Source: Prunus persica (taxonomy: Eukaryota > Streptophyta > Magnoliopsida > Rosales > Rosaceae). From it: DNA of 64,000 nucleotides. A program made the position numbers and the translations under genes. Position 1 is the first letter of the stretch, and every line of letters starts with the position of its first letter. The notes under the pieces were generated by a model. The model did no database searches. It was not told the origin of the DNA and saw only the letters and a program-made list of their open reading frames with translations. Of this stretch, positions 32,746 to 45,143 are shown in pieces. Location of the stretch: contig NC_034013.1 of assembly GCF_000346465.2 (NCBI RefSeq), forward strand, positions 5,005,791-5,069,790, read 5' to 3'.

Positions 32746-35582
32746 ATGACAGCTTCTTCTGGTGAAAACTCTGTGGACAGGTACCTTCCTGTCGCGTTTT
32801 GTGCTTTCTTTGATCTTTCTTGCTTACATTGACTGAAAACTTGATCTGGGTAGCTCTGAGATTTACAAATCTGTTTTCCTTTCAATGGCATTCACGTACA
32901 TACTGCTATCGGTAACTGAAAACGCTTGTTCTATCATATTGCATTCTATATTTTAAAATTTTGCAATTTTTTCTAGGTGGGTCAATATTTATTAATTGGT
33001 AATGTCTTTGTTTATTTATTTATTTTTGGTATCAATGTTTTGCTACCGTTGATTGGTGATTATCTTTCTAATGAGTTATTTGAAATTTCCATTGATCTCG
33101 GCGTTTAGTGTTGATGTTTTGATTTTCAATGCAAGTTCATATTTTACTGCTTCTGCCTGTGAGCATGTCATTTTACTGATATTCTTGGTAACATAATTCT
33201 TCTGCCAATCTTAACGTTTTCTGATATATTTGGTTTTTGTTAGTTAATAGTTTCGGATCGAATTTGATCTGGTACTGTCAAGCTCATGTGTAAACCACCA
33301 GTGGTGGCCAAATTTACAGGCAGAAAACATGATTTGCCTTCTTTTAATTCATGTTTTGGGTTGATCTATAATGGCAGAGTACATGGAAAAAATTGTTATT
33401 TTTGAAAAATAATAGAAAATATCAAAATAGTAGGGTAAAATGTAGGAGGCTGCAGATCATATTGACACATACAACCAAGTCATTCTGTTGTATTTTCCCT
33501 TCCTTGAGTACAAAACAAAAAAAATAAATAAATAATTCGTAAATGAATGTGAGTAAACCATCGTCATCACCCTTGCCTTTTTCTCAATCACAGAGTACAT
33601 TCATGAGCTATGCAGAGCCAAATTGTTAAGGATATTGAATAGATAATTTTAATGTGAAGTGGAATGTTGAGTTATTTTCTATTGTCCTATTCAGTAGTTT
33701 TAGCTGTAACAGGTCTATTTCCGTAATCATACAGACATGCACAGAGACATATATTCTGCATATTTTCACCTCCATGTCATTGTTCTCTCCTCTAATTGTT
33801 AATTTTGCATAGATTGTACCTGCTTTTTATGCGTTTTACCCTTTCTTATTATGCCTTTGTTTCTCTGGCATGATTTGGCTTGCACAGCCGATTATGGTTC
33901 TCTCTCTCCAAACCGCTGAATTTGCCATTGTCTTTTAGGTTCATTTTGATCTACTGTCAACTTTAGCGTTAATACTGAATCATTAAGTCAGATAGCCTGC
34001 TGATGTTTTTGCCAAAAGAAAACATGTTAAAAGACTATAGCTTACCGGATCAAAACAATAAATATTATGAAAATACGAATTCTATTATCTCTTTACTCCA
34101 TATATGGAGACAGTAGAGACTTTTATTTTCACAGAAAGTAGGTAATGTCGACTAACCTAACTCAACCAGGCATTGTTACACTGAAGAAATTGCTCTGCAC
34201 GACATTTATTTTTGTATAGGTGTGAGAATTTTCGTGTGTAAATTAGTGTTTTGCTCATTATATTCTACAGAAAACAGAAGGGATTGTCTAACATTTGTAT
34301 TTTTTGGTTTCATTTTTTTATTGTACTAATGTCTTATTACCTTTTTTTTTTTCTGTGATGTGTTTGTGGAACCAGCAAAAGTTCACTCTCTGGACTTGCC
34401 CCACTTGAAGCAGTACTATTTGATATTGATGGAACTCTGTGTGATTCAGATCCCATTCATTTCTATGCCTTCCGCGAAATGCTTCCAGAGGTAAAGTGAT
34501 TGTTTTGTTTCCTACTATTCTGTCATAAGGAAAATATGTAGGATTTATCTGGTCATAATTTGACCTATTTTTAGCTATGTTATCACACCATAAAAATTGC
34601 AGAGGCTTCAACCGCTTAATGAAAGTGCTCATTCTTTTTATAAAATTTATAACTCTGAACTGTAATTATACATACAATGAAAAGGTGAACTGTAATCATA
34701 TTTACAATGAAAAGGTGCATGAAGGAAGCTTGTAATTTAGTACGAATTTAAAGAATCTCTGACCTGTGAAGGTTGATGATTAACTGAATTGCGGAAAATT
34801 AACAGATAGGTTTCAATGGAGGGGTTCCAATCACTGCGGAGTACTATATTGAGAATTTTGCTGGGAAGCATAATGATGATGTTGCTAGGATACTCTTTCC
34901 TGATGACTTCGAAAGAGGCTTAAAGTTCACTGAGGACAAGGAAGCCATGTTTCGTAGGTAAGAGCTTCAACTTCTCTAGACTTGGAATTCCTTTCTGGTT
35001 CCCACCTTATATCATTTCTCCGATGGAAACAGATTGGCAACAGAACAATTGAAGCCTGTGAATGGCATTTATAAAGTGAAGAAATGGGTTGAAGATCGTG
35101 GGCTGAAACGGGCTGCCGTTACTAATGCTCCCAGACCAAATGCTGAGCTAATGCTCACAATACTTGGCCTCACAGATTTTTTTCAAGCTCTTATTATTGG
35201 GAACGAGTGCAAGCATGCCAAGCCACACCCAGAGCCCTACTTGAAGGCTCTTGAAATACTCAACGTATCAAAAGATCACACTTTTGTGTTTGAGGTCTGC
35301 CTCTTCTCATGTCACGTTTTGAGAAAAAATCATTTACTGGAACTTTGGGAACTTATTTTCTGTTCTTGTTTTTTGCTTTGCTAGGATTCTGTCTCTGGGA
35401 TTAAAGCTGGAGTTGCAGCCGGTATGCCAGTTATTGGTTTAACCACCGGAAATCCAGAACACATACTAATTGAAGAAAAACCGACCTTTCTCATAAAGGA
35501 TTACAATGATTCAAAATTGTGGGCAGCATTAGAAGAGCTTGATAAGAAGAGTGGTAGCAGTAGCGCTACAAGTGGAGCTTAA
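32746..35582 (+). CDS. SGPP: HAD-superfamily sugar phosphatase, copy 2
   Basis: Same five-exon plan as copy 1 with identical exon lengths: 32746-32780, 34376-34490, 34806-34957, 35033-35294 and 35385-35582, giving 253 residues. All four HAD motifs are kept (FDIDGT; AAVTNAP with Thr in motif II; AKPHPEP; FEDSVSG). Exons are clearly alike but not identical (for example HFYAFREMLPE against HCHAFREMLQE). Similarity also covers ~250 bp upstream of the ATG and much of introns 2-4. Intron 1 is longer (~1.6 kb). No stop or frameshift is seen, so both copies look functional. Confidence 0.93.
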
Positions 35583-36730
35583 AACATCTATTATCTCAAT
35601 CAAATGATTAGGAAATTAAGCTTATACTAAAGCAAATGATTTGCAAATGCAGTTCTAAACTCAAAGGGTTACTTTAAATAATTCTGTCGCAGGGGTATAT
35701 TTTGGTCCACCTACAGCTGCTAATTGTGGGAGTGTATAATTTCACTGCTCAATCAATGAATAAATTTGATTATGAAAATGAAGTGTTCTGTTTCACACTG
35801 TTTCACAGTAAGAAAGTGAACGGCAAAGACATTGATCTGGTTAGAGGCTGGAGCATTCGAGATTTTATGGGACCTAACATTAGAATGATTTCTTTCTGAT
35901 AACAAGCTTTGTGCCTTTGGGAATTATATCATGTCAGGTACTTTTGGCTTTGTTTACAATTTCAATGAAGTTTTGAAAGGGAGATTAACCAAACATTTCT
36001 TAGTTAGGCCCTTAAGTTTTGTTCTTTTTAGGAAATTATTTTATCATCTCTCAGTATTTTCTTTGGATTGAAAAAAAGAAGAAGAAAGAATTCATGGTCC
36101 CGCCCTAGCTATGCATTGTGGCTTCATGGCAAATGGCCATAACATCTCCGTTTGATGACCAGTATACAAATTCACACATCCACGAAGTATATATGCAAAA
36201 TGCATAAATGACATGATAGTAAACTTAATATCACTAAATATTTAGGTCGTCCACTATTTGGTTGACGTCTCCAAGATTTAAAACATTATAATCTTTCAGT
36301 CTTTTGGATGTTTCGTGGAGGATGAAAGTTAAGCATATCATAACTGACAAAATTATAGCAGAGAATTCGGATCCTAGAATGTAATGTCACATCATTAACA
36401 TATAATTTTCATGATATACATGATTTACATATATTATAATTATTGTTATTTAATTTAGGTATTAAAAAAAAACAAAAACAAAAACAAAACTTGCGCAAAA
36501 CAAACAATATTTGTAATTGAAACTGTGTGCTTAAACTTACAGTAGTCTTCCCTTGTGTGGACAAGTAACCTTGAAACCCACTTCAAAATTGGTGAAGGCT
36601 AACTTAAAAGTTCGTAGTTTGGGCCAAACTGGTGACAACAAAGCTCATTTATTTTTTTGATGGAAGGCCAGACAAATAATTGGGTTGAAATTTCCTTGAA
36701 TGATCACCTAGTACGTGCCGAATCTCGTTA
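35583..36730. other. Intergenic
   Basis: SGPP copy 2 3' flank and AT-rich DNA. Nothing recognised. Confidence 0.4.
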
Positions 36731-37359
36731 GAGCAACTTCACCCATTTGCCTTTAGCCATGGCAAGGGTGGAGCTAGGGCAGTCACTATTTACGTGAATA
36801 GTGACTGCCCTTGCAAATAGTATTTTGTGTTTCCACCCATTGTCATGGCTAAGGGCAATTACTATTCATTTTTTTGTTTTTTTCACAAACTTTTTAATAA
36901 AAATAATTAATTTAGATAATATTTTTGGGTTCGTACATATCAATATTTAAAATTCATATCTCAATCGGATAAAATTTTGGTATTTATAGAAAAAAAAAAG
37001 GAGTATTTTTTTGGAATTTTTTTAAAAAAAAATTCCATTTTTTTCATTTTTTTATTGCACAAAAATTGGCTGCCGTTGGATTAGAGAAAAAAATATGATC
37101 GGAGAGCCCAGAGTGCGACACGTGGACTTTTAGTGGTACTGTAGCGCCAGACACTGTAGCAGAGCGACACTGTAGCGGCACTGTAGCGATGACGTCAGCA
37201 CCAAAACGAGGGCTGGAGCTCGGGCCAACCTTGCCCTCGGGCCAGCCCAGGTTGCTGGGTCCCACCTTGCACTCAGGCCTGGGCTGCTCGCTGGAACACC
37301 TTTTTTTTTTTTTTTTTTTCTCCCCTAGCCTCGGGCTGGGCTGTCCGCTGGAGTTGGTC
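36731..37359. mobile_element. PIF/Harbinger-type MITE, TTA target duplication
   Basis: The left end is GAGCAACTTCACCC. The right end, read inward, is GACCAACTCCAGCG. Both are flanked by TTA (36728-36730 and 37360-37362). It contains a local hairpin (GGCAGTCACTATT...AATAGTGACTGCC, 36779-36810) and a short CACTGTAGCG tandem motif (37136-37186). A related sequence lies at about 44640-44990. Confidence 0.65.
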
Positions 37360-37416
37360 TTACTGCTTGGTGTTGCTCGTGCTTCTTTATTTTACAGTTT
37401 GGTTTATTATTTTATT

Positions 37417-37813
37417 GAGGTATTTATATTAACACCCTCGAAGTTTTTGGTGTTTTCATAAAATCCCTTGAGATTTCAAAACTTATATGAACACCTCATG
37501 AGGTTTCAATTTGCTTTTACAAAATCCCTTTTCATTGATTCTTCATCCAAAATCTGATGATTCCATATATAAAAACTTTTGCAAATAACAAAAGTAACCT
37601 CAACAAATGTACATGCAATTTAATCTCAAATACTAACTTTGTCATTTGAAGAATATTTTTATATAAAATCATCAATCTTTGGATGAAAAATCAATGGAAA
37701 TAGATTTTGTGAAAATACTTAAAGACCTAAGGGGGTGTTTGTGTAATTTTTAAAACCTCAAAGAATTTTTAGAAAACAATAAAAACCTCAAAGAGTGTTA
37801 GTGTAAATAACTC
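37417..37813. mobile_element. Mutator-like MITE, 9-bp target duplication
   Basis: Long inverted repeats of ~60 bp start GAGGTATTTATATTAACACC at the left and, read inward from the right, GAGTTATTTACACTAACACT. Perfect 9-bp flanks TATTTTATT occur at 37408-37416 and 37814-37822. A 9-bp duplication with long terminal repeats is the Mutator/MULE signature. No coding sequence. Confidence 0.85.
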
Positions 37814-38126
37814 TATTTTATTTTACGCGAAACATATGAAAGCTTATTAAGGGTCAATCCAATATCAAGTATCAATGCACTGCATGCACACATGGCTATT
37901 TTTATCATGGATAATTTTATATTGCATAAAAGCGAAATATATGAGCATTAAACAAGAATCTGATTGCCAACATTAATATATTGCATAAAAAAGACTTTTT
38001 TTGGTTCTTAATTTTTGAAGTTCATGATCTTGCCATTATTTATGAGAAATTAGAACACTGAACACAGCAAAACTTCCTTATAAATCTCATGGTATATAAT
38101 ATGTGTAAACATTTCTTTATCATCGT

Positions 38127-38588
38127 CAGGGGCAGAACCAAGTTAAAGGTTCACTTAGGCCGTAGCTCAGGGATGTTTTTGGATGGAAAAAAAAAAAAAT
38201 TCAGACCCATATATTTGACTTGTTTAAAATATAGCCCAATATATATTAATCTATTAAAATACAAAAAACACAAATTCTCTAAGAATTTAGTTGCATGGAA
38301 ATAATAAAAATACATTGTAAAATAGGTATATTTTCAATTTCGTTGTTAACTACATTTTCATTTTGATAATATCAGTTTTCTTGTTGAATTTAATATGTAT
38401 TTGTTTTATGTTAAAATTTAATGGAAATTAGTCAATGGAGCTATGAATTAGTGTGTTTTATATGAATTAATATATACTTTTATTTCTAAAAGGCTATAGA
38501 AAATGTAAGTACAAAAAAAATTAAATTAAATTTTACCGTAAAGACTTTAGCTAGCCCACCTATTGAAAAATTCCTAGTTCGGCCCTTG
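38127..38588. mobile_element. hAT-type MITE, 8-bp target duplication
   Basis: Ends are CAGGGGCAGAACCAAG and, read inward from the right, CAAGGGCCGAACTAGG. Perfect 8-bp flanks ATCATCGT occur at 38119-38126 and 38589-38596. The CAGGGGC-type end and 8-bp duplication are typical of hAT elements. No transposase. Confidence 0.85.
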
Positions 38589-38596
38589 ATCATCGT

Positions 38597-39344
38597 ATTC
38601 GACACTATTTTTTTCAACTTAATTAAGATAGCATCTCTATATATAAAGCAAAAGGCAGAGAATGGTGAAACATTCAAAATACCAGAAAATACCCTTGGTT
38701 AATTCAAACATTAATAATTAATAATTAAATGAGGATAAATTAAAAGAAAATTAAGATAATGAATCCTATTTTTATGGAACACAACTACCCATTATCTTTT
38801 TTAATTCTAAAATAAATTTATTTATTTAAAAAAAAAAAACCTCTCGCAAGCGCAGAAAGGCTAATTTTTAGAATGTAATGGGATTCTTTCGAGTAAACTG
38901 ACATTTCAACAAAAAAGAAAAAAAATATTGTGGCATATAGAATGATTTTTTTTTTTTGGGTCCAATGGCATATAGAATGATTAGGTGGATGAGATGAGCA
39001 ATTACTAAAATATGGACTGAGCTGCTACTTAAAAATATAGAGTGGATGTGCTCTCAATCTCCACCCAAGTTCGAATCCCAATACTCATAGTTTTGATTAA
39101 ATTAAAATAAAAGATAGCTTGTATTAATTAAAACAAACAAAACAAAACAAAAGAAGAAAAAACATTGCTAAAGCCGAAATTAATATTACCATATATGAAG
39201 TACTGGCTTAACCAATACGTTCCTCAAAATGATTAAAAAAAAATTACACATAAAAAAATATATTTTCTATGTAGTAATTCGGTACGAGCAGGTCCTTGAA
39301 TGCAAGCCAGAGAATCGGAAACCCTAATTTTCTGCTCCAACAAT
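38597..39344. other. Intergenic
   Basis: AT-rich. The stretch 39035-39120 has a box B-like AAGTTCGAATCCC and A-rich end, suggesting another degraded SINE. Otherwise nothing is seen. Confidence 0.4.
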
Positions 39345-40190
39345 TTAGCCATCCATTTCCAAAAATTCACTCACAATGGAGAAGCTTGGCTTTAAAACCA
39401 AGTTTTCCCATGCAACCACAGCTTTCTTTCCACGGCTCTCATGCACGGCAGTCACATCAATCCGATGGATATCCCATTTGGTCCCGAGACGTTCAATTTT
39501 CTGCACCTGGCTCTCAGCAAGTTTCAAAGTATTGTCCTTAGTTTTTTGAATCCCATCTTTGAACAGAAACTCCTTTCCGGCCTCATCTGCTGAATGATCC
39601 ATTTCAGCCATGAAATATGCATGCATCTCAGGAGCTCCAATAGCCCGACGAATGCCGCGCTCATAATCTGCCCCGGGAACAAACATTTCCCGGAGCTCAT
39701 CCACAAGCCCAGCATCCACCATTTCATCCACTCTTTCAGAGACACGATTATAGAGCACAGGCAAAGACACATCAAGCCATATGAAGCAGCAATCATATTT
39801 ATCTTGGAACCTGAGCGTCGGATCTTCGACAAGCGCCTCGATGTAAGTGTTGGATCCACCAGCAATGATCGGGACGCGGTTGCGCTTCGTGATCTCATCG
39901 AGGGCTTTGGGCACTTGAAGACAAAAGTCCTGCACCGTGAAATCAGCTTCCGGGTCTTGGATGGACCCTAGCAGGTGATGGAGGATGCCTCTTTGCTCGG
40001 GCTTTGTAGCTTTGTTGGTCACAATGTCAAGGCCTTTGTAGACTTGGATTTTGTCGGAGTTGATTATTTCACCGTTGTAACGAGTGGCTAAGTCGATGGA
40101 GAGTTTTGTTTTTCCACACCCGGTCGAGCCCAATACAAAAATAACCTTGGTCTTGTTGTGGAAAGGACCATTGGCATGCACAAATTCCAT
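39345..40190 (-). CDS. IPT: Adenylate isopentenyltransferase (cytokinin synthesis)
   Basis: Intronless, as in plant IPT genes. From the ATG at 40190 it encodes 281 residues. An in-frame ATG at 40322 would add 44 residues from T-rich sequence that looks like leader. The family transfers a dimethylallyl group from DMAPP to ATP/ADP, the first step of cytokinin synthesis. Visible motifs: P-loop GSTGCGKT (residues 21-28; most plant IPTs have GATGTGKS), NSDKIQVYKGLDIVTNK, HHLLG, IIAGGSNTYIEAL, then SERVDEMVDAGLVDE and GIRRAIGAPE. Typical plastid IPTs are ~330 residues with a transit peptide. With the shorter start this one lacks a transit peptide. The C-terminal half looks complete. Confidence 0.88.
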   Translation of the reverse strand: MEFVHANGPFHNKTKVIFVLGSTGCGKTKLSIDLATRYNGEIINSDKIQVYKGLDIVTNKATKPEQRGILHHLLGSIQDPEADFTVQDFCLQVPKALDEITKRNRVPIIAGGSNTYIEALVEDPTLRFQDKYDCCFIWLDVSLPVLYNRVSERVDEMVDAGLVDELREMFVPGADYERGIRRAIGAPEMHAYFMAEMDHSADEAGKEFLFKDGIQKTKDNTLKLAESQVQKIERLGTKWDIHRIDVTAVHESRGKKAVVAWENLVLKPSFSIVSEFLEMDG

Positions 40191-40315
40191 AGCTGCTGCT
40201 GACACCAAAGACCTACCTGCTTTTCCTAAAACGATAAAACAAAACAAACAAACAAAATTAGTACTTTTTACCTTGAAATGAATGCAATGGAATTTTATTT
40301 GGGTCTGATCAAACA

Positions 40316-40826
40316 TTGCCAAGCCGCTTAATGGATCGTGTGAGGAGCTATGATGCTGAATTTACAGCAGCTGCAAGTTTACATTGTAGGAGTCCCTCCA
40401 TGCAAACTGATAGTATTCGATGGCAACGACCTCCTGATGGATTCTACAAACTAAAGGTTGACGGAGCTGTTAATGTGAAGGAAGGTTATCGTGGTCTCAA
40501 TCCTTGTCACAGAACTATATGCACTGAAAAATGGTTTATTGTTTGCACTGGATGCGTCTTTTCTGTCTTTGATTATAGAATCCGATTGTCTGAACGCAGT
40601 CCTCATGATTAATGGGGAGGAATACTGTTTAGCTCCGGAAGGGGAATTGGTGGAGGAAATTTGAATGCTTTTGCAACAGAGGCCGCCAATTGTTATTGTT
40701 TGCTATATACCCCGCCAAGCTAATACAGTGGCTTATAGAATTGCAAACTATGGTCTTCGTGAACGGGATCTTTCATACTGGATGGAGTTTGGGTCTGCCA
40801 TGGCTTTTAGATTGTGTCCACAGTGA
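40316..40826 (+). pseudogene. RNase H-like domain remnant of a retroelement
   Basis: The frame from 40316 reads IRWQRPPDGFYKLKVDGAVN, the start of the plant RVT_3/RNase H-like domain found in LINE-derived proteins. Further on (about 40580-40826), ESDCLNAVLMINGEE, IVIVCYIPRQANTVAYRIAN and a C-terminus ending FRLCPQ follow in another frame with one internal stop. The domain is thus frameshifted and non-functional. It abuts the 5' end of the IPT gene in opposite orientation. Confidence 0.75.
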
Positions 40827-43800
40827 TTATATTTATCTTTAGTTTTGGTGTCGCATTCTAATTGACATGTGTGGCACTCTTTACTACCGCAAAATTTTAT
40901 CTCACGCATTTTTCTTTGGGAAGATTTTAACGAGGCAACTATGCTGTTATTCATTTTATTGAGTTAATGAAATGACAATTTTTCAGGAAGAAAAAAAAAT
41001 TGCTAGAAAGCCTATAAAAAACAAAAACAAAAAAAAACAAAAAAAACAAAAAAAACAAAAAAAAAAGTGCCAATGCGCTAAAAAAACTTTGATTGTTCAC
41101 AAGGCACAAAGAAATTTCAAAATGTTCGCTCTTTGCATCCACATATAACACATTCCAAAATACCCTAATTCTGTGGTGGATGAGATCTGACATGACAAGC
41201 TTCAAAATTTTGATGAGGGCAAGCAAGAAGGATACTTATAGCTCGAGTGGTAAGAAGAAGAAATATATATGCTTCGTATAAGTAAAATACATTCTCTCTC
41301 TCTCGTAGCCTAAAGATTGAATAAATCAAAACAGAATAATCAAGGAACAAAAACAAAATAGTGGTACACAAGTAGAAAATTGGAGTGCAAAAAACACTAT
41401 ACGTACCCAAAAATAATGGTGGCTCGCTCTGTCAAAGTATAGCTCTACGTTATCAAATGTTCAAGGAGCTCACCTTTGATCTTGTTTGTCCTTCAAACAG
41501 CGACAAGATTTTGTTTTGTGTTTTGTGTTGGTTTGCTCTAGAGCTCAGTGATAGTTCAGTAATGAGCACAAGACCCAATAAAATGTTCATATAAATCTCT
41601 ATATTTATATGTGTATATGTGGCAATATAATATGTTAACTTTTTTCACAATTAAAAATAAATGGAAGCTTTGCTATAATAGGAAATCCAAAATTTAATAT
41701 CAATACATTGTATTGTATACAGAAAAACATATCACGAGGATTGAGCATGAACTTGATTGCAGAAACGCATGATGTATCCTTTATTTGTTCTTGGGACGTT
41801 GTTATCTTGCATTGAATGGGTACAAACAGAAGAACCAAACCCAACAAATGCTTACAAATATATTTAGACATGTGTGTGTGTTTGTGATACGATTTTTGTC
41901 ACCTTATTTGACACAAAACATATGGACCGTATGCAAGTTCTTTCATATAGATGATTATTCTTACCAAATATATTGACGAGCATACAAATTAATCTTATCA
42001 ACCCAAGGAGAGCAGGAGCAACCATTTTTACCTAATAAGCGTTATTTCCTTGTACAATTTTGTGGTAGGTATGTGGGAAGAGTATATGGATAAGGTAATT
42101 CGGTTAGCAGTAGGGTTTCTTGCTCGTTTCGCTCGTTTCGCAACCGCGTCATCCACATAATTTGCACATAAAAATATATTCTTATGTTAGATGTTTTCAA
42201 TTGCGGAGATTAGAACCTAATCTCACTTAAGTGAACTCTCCTTTGATATAGTACTATTTCTTTGAAAAAAAATTAGACTAACAGCTAGTTGGTGATGTAC
42301 CTCAATCGATGTTGTTAAAGAAAAACAAGTAAATAACCTTGAAATATTATAAGAAACGCCAAGGATAACATGGATGGGTAAAAATTGGATTTGTAATAAA
42401 AACTAAATGAATAATTTACGTTTACAAATACGTACATTATTTGTTTCCCCTACAACAATGTGAAGACCCATATTTTAAAACGATAAAAGAATATATATTA
42501 ATATTACCTTTTGGATTAACTTGGACGATCCTATCTTCTTAAGATATTTACCCTTTAGATAAACTTGGATAATCTTACAAAATGACTCAACTGTCATCAG
42601 GGCAGTGTCCCAATGATAAGCAAACAACAAGAGCTTATAGAACGCAACTTTTTGCTTATCTTCCATGGTGATGCTCTCTCTGTCTCTAGCTAACTCTCTA
42701 CTTTGTTGTATTTATACTTTGGATAAATGGATGATCTTGTCTTCTTAAAATATTTATCCTTTACATAAATTTGAACGATCTTATCTTCTTAAGATATATA
42801 TTTTTTCCAATAACTTGGATGTTCTTATCCTATCACTATAGCAACTATTAATAAGAGCATAACCTCCATGTTTCTGACATGAGGAATAAGAAAGAAAGTT
42901 AGAGACAGGAGGAGAAGAAAGAGAGCACTTGAGAATCTTGGTGTTTGGATGGTGGTGTTGTAGAGATTGATAGATGGGTTGTCTTTATCAATTATTTTTA
43001 GGTTCTCGTTATCGAGGTGAGTGATTTATGTAATGTGTTATAAAAGTTATTATCACAATAAATATGAAAATTATGAATTATCATGGATATGTTCTATTTA
43101 TAAATATATCTCTCTATTTCAAGTCAAGCATATCTATTTTGGCACAGTGTTTCACACTGTATATATTATTAGGAATATTTGTGAATATGTACTAGACAAG
43201 AACATAGGGTAGTGAGACCAACAGGGGTCACGTTGTGGGTTACATGCTATAAAGGATAACCGAGATATGAAGTAATGATGTGATATAATATGGATTGGTG
43301 TAGCTTTTCATGATATTTTCTGAAGTGTGTAAAATAACATTGATTGACTGGCACATGGCATAATCTACTCACTAAGCGGTGGTTTACTCATCCCTCACTC
43401 TTTTACTTTTTAGAGGAATTAGTTGGCAAGACAAGGACTAAACCAAATGAGTTTGAACTAGATGATTGTGATAGATCTTTATCTATTTATTGTACACTTG
43501 CAAAATTTTAAAGCTATTTTTATAAGAGAAGTTATTTTAACCTCAGGTTGCAGCCTTTTTATTTCACGCATCGGGTTTAGGACTTTTACCATATCTCGTG
43601 TCCGAATCGTGACAAACAAGCTCTTACTAGAGTAGGATTGCTCAAGCACTAATTAATTAATACGTTAATACAACATTAACTACTTATTTGCGGCCATTTT
43701 ACCATGTCATCTCATGCTCTGAACCATTCATTACATAGCCCATCATACTAGTGTATATCAGTATGTTCAGCTAACCAGTTATATTGTGTTCAATTGGTGT

Positions 43801-44030
43801 GCCCATGAGTTTGAAGGCTATCATCCTTGTTTCAGTTAATAGATGAAGCACATAATTTCTTTCAAAAACAAATATTCTATGTGGAGTGTAGACCGAGCAA
43901 CTTCAAGGCCCTATAATAAGAATAATTCTTATGATATCTATCGTTACATATATTCTATATCCTACCTGTTTTCTTTTGTTAGCCTCCTAAGTTTACCTTT
44001 TAGGGTGAGTTAAGTACACTAGTTTACCTT
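40827..44030. other. Intergenic, low-complexity and short repeats
   Basis: No gene seen. An A-rich (AAAAAAC)n run lies at 41010-41067. About three degenerate copies of a ~45-bp unit (CTTGGA.GATC.TATCTTCTTAAGATAT) lie at 42519-42560, 42720-42765 and 42770-42805. Confidence 0.5.
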
Positions 44031-44182
44031 TTAGGGTGAGTGAAGTTCAAGAATCCTTGTACCCTATGAGCCTCCACTGTAGGGGTGGTAATTTCCTATA
44101 CGACCTGTTACACAACTCGAAACTCGCACAGAAAAAATATGATCCAAACCCGAACACACACGATTAATAAGTGGAGTCCACT
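44031..44182. repeat. 152-bp direct repeat, left copy
   Basis: Starts TTAGGGTGAGTGAAGTTCAA and ends AAGTGGAGTCCACT. It matches 44992-45143 over exactly 152 bases without a gap; I count 13 mismatches. The core TAGGGGTGGTAATTTCC resembles hAT transposon ends. Confidence 0.85.
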
Positions 44183-44991
44183 CATCATATAATTGAAATA
44201 CTCCCGGTCCTTATAGTCCGATACAATCGAGTACAAGGAAGACTCAATCATTCGCGGAGGCGGTTCCACCGGATCACGACGTCGGGGAGTATTTTCCTTC
44301 GGAGGACGTAATAGTGCCATTATTTCTGACACGGAACGCACCACTAGAACCGACTGCGGGTATTGTTCACTTGAGGAGCCATGTGTAATGGTTTTCATCT
44401 TTTTTTTTTTTGCCTTGAATAATCTATTTTAAAAAATAAAATTAGAAATGCAAGAAATATATATATTTTTTAAATGACATTAAATTGAATAAAACGGCAA
44501 TTTTTTTTTTATACCTCGTCGCCAAGATTTTGACCTCTTCGAACGTTTGTCCACGACCCTCCGGTTTCGATGGAAGAAGCCATTTGTATTTTTGCACAAA
44601 TGGAATTTTGTAGTAGAAAATTTGGTTCAGAAAGTGAAAAATATTGGAAGGAGATGAATTTGTATGAAGACTTGATGTGGAAAGTAAATAATATTGGTCG
44701 GTATTTATAGAAAAAAAAAATTTCAGAATTTTTTAATATTTTTTTCAAATTTTTTTAGCCAAAAATTGGACAACTATTGGATTGGGCAATTTTTTTTATC
44801 AAAGGCTCCAGGAGAAGCCACGTGGCTTGTAGCTGTTGGGCTATGTGGGCTGGTGGGTCAGCAGCCTTCGGGCAACAACCCAGTCCATTTTTTGCCTGTG
44901 GGCTTGCCCGGCCTGGGTTTTATACACTGAAGTCTGAAATCAAGCTTGGGGGGGCTGTTGCCAAGGCAAGGCCCTAGCACTGGATGTGCTC
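44183..44991. mobile_element. Degraded Harbinger-related segment between direct repeats
   Basis: The right part (44690-44991) resembles the MITE at 36731 (WATTGGA, CCACGTGGCTTG and the closing GGATGTGCTC before TTA). Minus-strand frames at 44398-44108 and around 44580-44509 look like leftovers of a transposon-linked gene (SWTNVRRGQNLGDE), but none is intact. Confidence 0.4.
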
Positions 44992-45143
44992 TTAGGGTGA
45001 GTGAAGTTCAAGAATCCTTGTACCCTACAAGCCTCCACTGTAGGGGTGATAATTTCCAATACGACCTGCTACACGACTCGAAACCCACACGGAAAAAACA
45101 TGACCCAAACCCGAACCCGCACGATTAATAAGTGGAGTCCACT
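44992..45143. repeat. 152-bp direct repeat, right copy
   Basis: Partner of 44031-44182 in the same orientation, ~91% identical by eye. Confidence 0.85.

Noticed and set aside
44108..44398. 96-codon minus-strand frame as a gene
   Set aside because: Lies within degraded transposon sequence and overlaps a direct repeat; not a complete gene.
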